43,943 bases of DNA from an uncultured Clostridia bacterium (lineage in GTDB: Bacteria > Bacillota > Clostridia > Lachnospirales > CAMVHY01). Location: the NCBI GenBank assembly GCA_946415665.1, contig CAMKTI010000001.1, forward strand, positions 1 to 43,943, given 5' to 3'. This document shows positions 39,088-43,943 of the stretch, piece after piece. The first letter of the stretch is position 1. Every line of letters starts with the position of its first letter. The position numbers and the translations under genes were made by a program. The notes below the pieces were generated by a model. The model was not told the origin of the DNA. It saw only the letters and a program-made list of their open reading frames with translations, and ran no database searches.

Positions 39088-41421
39088 GCTCAGCTTCCTC
39101 CTTTCTTATGTACAACTGTTCCAGATATGCAGCATAAAGTCGCTTGACCGCATAAAGATGCTCTTTGTCGTGCGGATTCTCGTTGTTAACGATTTGCTGG
39201 CTCAGTATGTTTATAGCTTCTTCGAATTAAGCAATGTGCTTCGGTGTGCTAATAAACCCCTTACACATCAAGCAGTTCGCTGTCCCAAGAACGTTGCATT
39301 CGGGATTTCCACAGTATCCGTAGCCATCGTTCACGATATCTTCGTGCTTGGCTTCTAGATAATCTGTAGGCGGCAGTTCCCACAACAGGCATGTTTTCGA
39401 TTTTTACGCCATATGTTGCTTCAAGATAGTTCCGAATGTTTTCTTTGACATAGTAGTTCTCGGTCGTATATATGTTGGCATGTCCTGTCAGTTTTTAAAA
39501 CTCATCAGGCTTACATTGTTCTTGATGGCGTTTTCAACAATGTTCGTATAATATGTCTTTCTAAGGTTCTGAGCAAAGTATTTTGTGATACCAGCCTCAT
39601 TACAGCAATCATGCAAGTATTTGGCATAACTTTTGCTCGGAATGCTTCTGTAGAAGTCCTTATGATTGTTCATAAGGAACAGATAGTGCTTCTGCTCGGC
39701 TAGGACGTTGTTTCGTGTCTCCTTTGTCTGGGAAAGAGCAACCTCCACCAGTCGCTTTACTTCTTTGGAGATTTGTATATCTTTTTCATCGCCGTCCGAA
39801 GTTTTCACCTTAACCTCAAGAGCATAAATGCCTTTGCTCTTTTCAACCAGACAGTTGTCATCAAGGTCGAGTATGGAACTGATTCTGAGCGGAGTGAGTG
39901 TGTTCAGACAGAATACAATGTAATACAGCATGTGAAGAGTATTGTTCTAAGCCTTTTCTTCCAGTTTCGCTATCAGCTTCATGAAGTCATCTTTCGGAAC
40001 AGGCAGGATTTTCTGTTTCGGCTTTGTCCCTTTACCGCCTGTGTCAAGGTATTCAAACGCTGCAACTTCAGTATTATAAATGCCGTTATCGTGCATGAAC
40101 TGAAGGAACAGCTTTAGCGGAACCATGCGAGATGTATAACTTTGCGAAGTCAGTTTTTTGTTCCACTCATTGGTATACATGACGATTCCTTCAGTAATAA
40201 CTGTGTTTGCAGTATCGAGGTCGGTCCCTGCTATGACCTGAATAAATCTGTCAAGCTACATAGACCGTAAGGTATCTCTGTATTCAAAGAACTCCATGAT
40301 ATACAGAGCATTATGACATCTGTTTTCAAAGCTTGCTTTAGCCTCTGACCAGAACCACTGTTTTGCTGCTTGACGCACAGTAGGATTGCTGATGCGTGTG
40401 AAGTCCAGACATCTTAAATGTTCAGGCTTATCGGTTGCCGTAGTTTATTCCAATCCATTCGGAGATATAGCCCACAAATCAAGGGATGGTACTGGTTCGT
40501 TCGGGTTCAATGGAACCAATGAAACATACCTGTAGCCGTTTACGAAGTATTTTGCAAACCCTTCGCTCATGATATGACCAAGTGCGACACCGTCAGCGAT
40601 TGATATGGTTTTTCTGTTGCCCTGTTTGTTAAGAATGAAGCGATAAAAGAACCTGTTTTCCAGCTCTGGTTCACAGCGGATGGATGCAAAGAACTTTTCC
40701 TGTTTCAGAAGAGTATCTGCGTTGAAGCCGTAAATGTCGGAAGACAGCTAATAATCAAGGCTCTCTGCAAAACGATTGAAGAAGTCCAGCTGATAAACTC
40801 TTGGGATGAATTCATGCTGTGAGAGATGATATTCAATCAACAAGTCTTGGATAAAACGGTTATCGGTATCAAAGTCCACTAAGCTGAGAACCTGATTGCC
40901 GCTTTTCATGGTTGTTTTTGCCTTCAGTAAGCGGTATCTGTGCGGATCTTTGCTGCCGTCAAGCATCGGAATGACAAGATGCCCTATGTTTTGGATGTCG
41001 TTCCAGAACGGGAAAGTGTTTTTGGCAATGATATCGAGTTCTGGATGCCAGTGATACTTCTTATTCAGGGCAAGATAATGATATATCAGGTCTTTAGCAA
41101 CAGGGTTGGTGTATTCACGTCTTCCTGGCGCATTGAAGTAAAAATTCACAAGATATGAGCCATCTATTTGACTGATATCAAAACTACTATCAAGAGTGAG
41201 AACGAAATGCCCCAGCGTTCGTTTGTATCCATCTTTTTCCGACTGAAAGCGTGCATTACCGTACACATCGCAAGATTTATACATCAGGTCTATAAACTCC
41301 TGTGTTTCAGGAACAGAGAACTTATTCTTTATCTTAAACGATTCATTATAATCGGAAGCGTAATATCTTGATTTCCTGTTTTTGGGATAATTTGGATTTT
41401 TTTGCCTTTCTTAACGCCCAT
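39068..41421 (-). pseudogene. Tyrosine recombinase 2, large, heavily interrupted
   Basis: About 785 codons. ATG 41421 overlaps the stop of recombinase 1 (TGATG). It begins MGVKKGKK, frameshifts near 41398, then RYYASDYNESFKIKNKFSVPE. The central part is a SAM-like arm (SQSYTSRMVPLKLFLQFMHDNG). Catalytic elements: FCLNTLTPLRISSILDLD with Arg, YFAQNLRKTYYTNIVE, a frameshift near 39490, LTGHANIYTTENYYV with the Tyr. A C-terminal cysteine-rich end (YCGNPECNVLGTANCLMCKGF) could bind zinc. Stops: TAG 40750, TAA 40447, TAG 40258, TAG 39949, TAA 39229; a third frameshift near 39385. Confidence 0.75.
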
Positions 41422-42781
41422 CAGTTGTCACCATCCTTTAATAAGCTGATTTGCCACTTCTCGATGAGCTGTTACTGCAACCGTTCTGTATCCTCTGGTG
41501 TCGGGTTGTGATAGATAGCTGTAGTGGACAGGTTTTTATGTCTCATAAGCGTTTTCACATCGAAATTGGGTAGATGCAGAACATTTGACAGATATATGGC
41601 GCATCCGTGCCTCAGTCCGTGATTAAGGTTGTCCTCGCGGACACCTTCATCGCCAGCAAATTCAGCTTTTCTGAATATCACCCGAAGGTTCTTATTCCAC
41701 ATGTTTTCTGAAAGCGGCCTGCCGAGCGTGTTCAGGAATACATAATAATTGTGCCTGATATTGGAATTTCCGAAAGGAACGGAATCTGCCGTGGCAAAGG
41801 TATCCCTGCGTTCCATGTATCGCTTATTATCATTGCCATGTGCTATATTGATGTATTCCAGCAATTCCATGGCAAGGTCTTCACCGTCTGGTATCCGATG
41901 CCCTTAGGGGTGTAGTCAGGGTCCTTGTAAGTATCAGCGAAAGTGGCATTCATTGCAGATTTGGTGTTCTGTTCCTTCGTATCTGAGAGACGATTACGAA
42001 GTTCAAGCCTGTACTAAACGGTGAAATCCTTGTTTTCCCTGGATTTGATGTCTTTTAAAGTCAAGCCGAACACCTCTCCAATACAAAAACCATGTTCAAA
42101 CAGAAGGCGACATATGATGCGGTCTCTCAGTGGAGTAGCAGTGTCATCTGTTGCCTTCAGAAGAGCCTTGTATTCTTCGATATTTACATAAGCTGGGACA
42201 TAGTCCGCCCTTTTCGGTGTCTTGACAGACACATCGTATAACTGGATTGTTTTGGCTCCGTCTAATTCGGGCATGATTATGGTCTTGAAGCTCTTGCTTT
42301 TAGAGAGCAGGATATGTTTATCGTAGCCGAGATACTCAACATACTTCCTTGCGACCTTGATATAGGATGATACGGTTTCATTCTTCCTCTTGGTTGTCAG
42401 TTCTGTATTATAAAGCAAGCCCTCTCAGGAAATGCCCTTCAGAAAGTCTATAAAGCCAGTGGCTTCCTTCTGGGTTATGTCCTGTAAACGGATGCCGTAT
42501 ATGTCGAGATATGCATACAGGAACTTCAATGCGGTTGTGGCGAGGAATACATAGTTCTGGAACTGACCAGTCATGCCGCCGAAGTTCAGGAAACGAATAG
42601 CGTCTTCAATCGGCTGCATCCTGCTGTCATAAAGCATAATCATGTCCGTGCCGTTGTCACTAGCCGTTGCATATGAGTTCACCTGTATAAGCTTGGTATC
42701 GACCAGGCTGTTCTGCCCGTCATAAGTTTGCATCTCATGACAAGTGCCAGCCGAATTCTGTTTTTCAATTATTCTGTACAT
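41421..42781 (-). pseudogene. Tyrosine recombinase 1 (TnpA-like), interrupted
   Basis: About 453 codons, first gene of the recombinase operon. The core-binding arm contains FLNFGGMTGQFQNYVFLATTALKFLYAYL. Catalytic elements: LLFEHGFCIGEVFGLTLKDI, where the family has GLRIGE, so the catalytic Arg is Cys (CGT to TGT is one C-to-T change); LNHGLRHGCAIYL (HxLRH, intact); LMRHKNLSTTAIYHN with His and Tyr. Stops: TGA 42427-42425, TAG 42016-42014 and TAA 41474-41472; a frameshift near 41885. Both the point change and the stops abolish function. The stop TGA overlaps the ATG of recombinase 2. Confidence 0.78.
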
Positions 42782-42855
42782 ACTGGTATCTGCTACTTGA
42801 AATATGTTGGATTTCGAGCTATAATTTAGAAGAAATCAGGATTACTGATACCTTA

Positions 42856-42884
42856 ATTATATAGTCGGATTGCCGAAAAATCAA
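42856..42884 (-). promoter_or_regulatory. Promoter of the recombinase operon
   Basis: On the minus strand TTGATT (42884-42879), a 17-base spacer and TATAAT (42861-42856) lie about 75 bases before the recombinase 1 start. It is an almost ideal vegetative promoter. Confidence 0.75.
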
Positions 42885-43001
42885 GAGTATGAAGCTGTCT
42901 AAGGTTGTCCAGGTCGGATTTCTGTATAAAACAGCCCTAAAACCCCGTATTTATCAGGGAAAGTGAGTATTTAGACAATGGGCGGCTTACCTATACTCTT
43001 C
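42885..43001. other. Right end of the Tn554-like element
   Basis: Non-coding sequence between the recombinase promoter and the resumption of hsdM1. It should contain the transposon terminus and recombinase arm sites. CTCTTC at 42996-43001 is the candidate core. No obvious inverted repeats were found. Confidence 0.4.
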
Positions 43002-43883
43002 GACACTGAAATCGCAACATACATATGGATTCGGTCAAAGAATAAGTGACATGAAAGAAAAGGTAAAATCTAATTTATTGATGCGTCAAACATCTGCCAT
43101 AAACTGAGAAAAGCTTTCGGTAAGAAGAAAAATGAAATTTCTCCAGAAGATCGAATTACCATAACGAAACTGTATGCCGATTTTGAAGAGAGCGATCTGA
43201 GCTGAATTTTGCGTAATGAAGCTTTCATGTACAGAGAATATGCAATCATTCAACCTCTTTAAAGAAGCTATACAGTAACGGAAGAGCGTATTCAGTATAT
43301 GCTTCAAAAAGTCAATGAATTGCAGGATGCGGGGAATTGTCTGGTAAGGAGCAGAAAAAACTCGAGGACTTCCTCAACAGCAAACCGTTTTATGATTCGA
43401 TTCTCACAGTTTTATTTGATTGAGGCTGTTTCATCTAAACGTTACGCGTTAGAAAAGAGCTTTTCGCCTATTCTAACATCTGCTTTATCTGTTATAACCA
43501 CAGACAAAAAACTTATTGCCAAAATAGCGTATGGCATGTCTGTTATGGATAAAGATGCCGAAATACAGAGGAATAAAAAAGGAAATATCATTTATGACAA
43601 AGACTCGAAAGATACTGAATTTGTCGGATTTGAAGAGGATATTGCAGAATACATGCGACGAGAGGTTCTTCCGTATGTCCCTGATGCCAAGGCCTTTTTT
43701 GAAGAAAACTTAGGTGCAAAAAAGCCAGTTATAAAAACCGAAGCTAAGATTTCTTTCACTCGAACTTTCTACAAATATCAGGTACTTACAGCAAGTGAAA
43801 AATTGGAGAATAGGTTTGTCGAACTCGAAGAAGAGGTGACAAGTATCGTTCAGCGTTATTTAGCTAGCGGAGGTAAAGTATGA
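43002..43883 (+). pseudogene. hsdM: HsdM1, 3' part, continuing the gene cut at 29,169
   Basis: This carries the C-terminal 40 percent of the methylase whose front lies at 27,981. It resumes with DTEIATYIWIRSKNK, the block that follows LPTxLFYN in this family, then HERKGKI, FIDASNICHKLRKAFGKKKNEISPEDR, EAFMYREYAIIQPL, RSYTVTEERIQYMLQKVNELQDAG, and after two frame changes (about 43335 and 43430) TTDKKLIAKIAYGMSVMDKDAEIQR, FFEENLGAKKPVIKTE and FTRTFYKYQ. Stops: TGA 43047 (Arg expected), TAA 43071 (Gln), TGA 43203, TAA 43260 (Gln). The terminal TGA overlaps ATG 43880 of a next gene, presumably hsdS, which reads only MKNT before the IS. Confidence 0.8.
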
Positions 43884-43889
43884 AAAACA

Positions 43890-43943
43890 CTAGGGAACGT
43901 TCACATAAAAATCAAGTCAAAAGTCAAAGCAATGGAGATGGTA
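43890..43943 (-). mobile_element. IS5-family element copy C, 3' end only
   Basis: TAGGGAACGTTCACATAAAA at 43891-43910 matches the IR of copies A and B. The following bases match the complement of the transposase 3' end of copy B, so the element lies in opposite orientation and runs out of the window. It interrupts a gene starting at ATG 43880, presumably the specificity gene of the first restriction locus. Confidence 0.8.

Larger units (their letters stand above)
29167..43001. mobile_element. Tn554-like transposon with restriction-modification cargo, inserted in hsdM1
   Basis: An insertion of about 13.8 kb interrupts hsdM1. The right part has, on the minus strand, three overlapping tyrosine recombinase genes and a TnpC-like gene, read leftward from a good promoter near 42,870. 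The left part carries hsdR-hsdM2-hsdS and a ribbon-helix-helix gene on the plus strand; a Pif1-like helicase lies next to TnpC. The limits are inferred from where hsdM1 homology ends and resumes. I saw no long terminal inverted repeats, consistent with Tn554-type site-specific elements, which lack them and make no target duplication. Almost all genes in it are broken, so it is immobile now. Confidence 0.65.

Noticed and set aside
666..43883. Reassigned stop codons (TGA as Trp or Gly, TAG/TAA as Gln)
   Set aside because: Stops replace several different residues, frameshifts accompany them, and intact genes end normally with TGA (aroB, aroQ), TAG (aroC reading frame end) and TAA (tyrA). No single new code explains all sites.
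1..43943. Sequencing error as the cause of all interruptions
   Set aside because: alaS (879 codons), the adhesin (774), sortase, hpf, tyrA, aroB and aroQ are completely open despite many homopolymers, and many defects are substitutions or 10-11-base duplications rather than homopolymer slips. A few single-base frameshifts in A runs could still be errors.
1..43943. CRISPR arrays, tRNA or rRNA genes
   Set aside because: No regularly spaced repeats, cloverleaf sequences with CCA-adjacent T-arms, or conserved rRNA blocks were recognised by eye; a small RNA could be missed.

Overview
Host and composition. Positions 1 to about 23,266 are very AT-rich and read like the chromosome of a low-G+C Gram-positive (Clostridia-like Firmicute). 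The evidence is a complete aromatic-amino-acid operon, a long-form ribosome hibernation factor, a class C-like sortase and an LPxTG surface protein. Many genes carry fresh-looking nonsense codons or frameshifts, and IS5-family elements are scattered about, which suggests a genome undergoing reduction (host-associated or symbiotic; inference). From 23,267 to about 43,890 the DNA is visibly richer in G+C, with different codon use, and carries defence and mobile genes of the kind found in Lachnospiraceae-type mobile elements. This island is bounded by two inverted copies of the same IS (22,405-23,266 and from about 43,890).

Layout. 1-651: truncated IS. 666-9,701 (+): aromatic operon pheA*-aroF*-tyrA-aroB-aroA*-aroC*-aroE/aroK fusion-aroQ-aminotransferase* (* = broken), with overlapping stop/start codons. 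9,857-17,448 (-): alaS, a large unknown protein split by one stop codon, hpf and a LysM membrane protein. 17,699-18,640: IS scars. 18,998-22,040 (-): sortase and its probable substrate, a choice-of-anchor/Cna-B adhesin with an LPKTG anchor. 22,405-23,266: IS copy. 23,267-29,169: remains of a sigma-like regulator, two unknown genes sharing an N-x-Q-I motif, an excisionase-like gene, an RloC-like zinc-hook ATPase and the first part of a type I methylase (hsdM1). 29,170-43,001: an apparent 13.8-kb Tn554-like transposon carrying a second type I restriction-modification system (hsdR, hsdM2, hsdS), a ribbon-helix-helix gene, a Pif1-like helicase, a TnpC-like protein and three overlapping tyrosine recombinase genes. 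43,002-43,883: the missing second part of hsdM1. A further IS has landed about 10 bases into the next gene.

Interpretation. The main discovery is a nested arrangement: a restriction system carried on a recombinase-trio transposon is inserted inside the methylase gene of another defence locus, and the whole is bracketed by IS elements in a foreign, AT-rich genome. Nearly every island protein is interrupted. Where the lost residue can be judged from the family, it is usually Gln, Trp or Arg, as expected from C:G to T:A transitions. Long native genes (alaS, adhesin, sortase, tyrA, aroB) are open, so random sequencing error is an unlikely explanation. All three stop codons also end intact genes, so a changed genetic code is not supported. 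I saw no rRNA, tRNA or CRISPR array.
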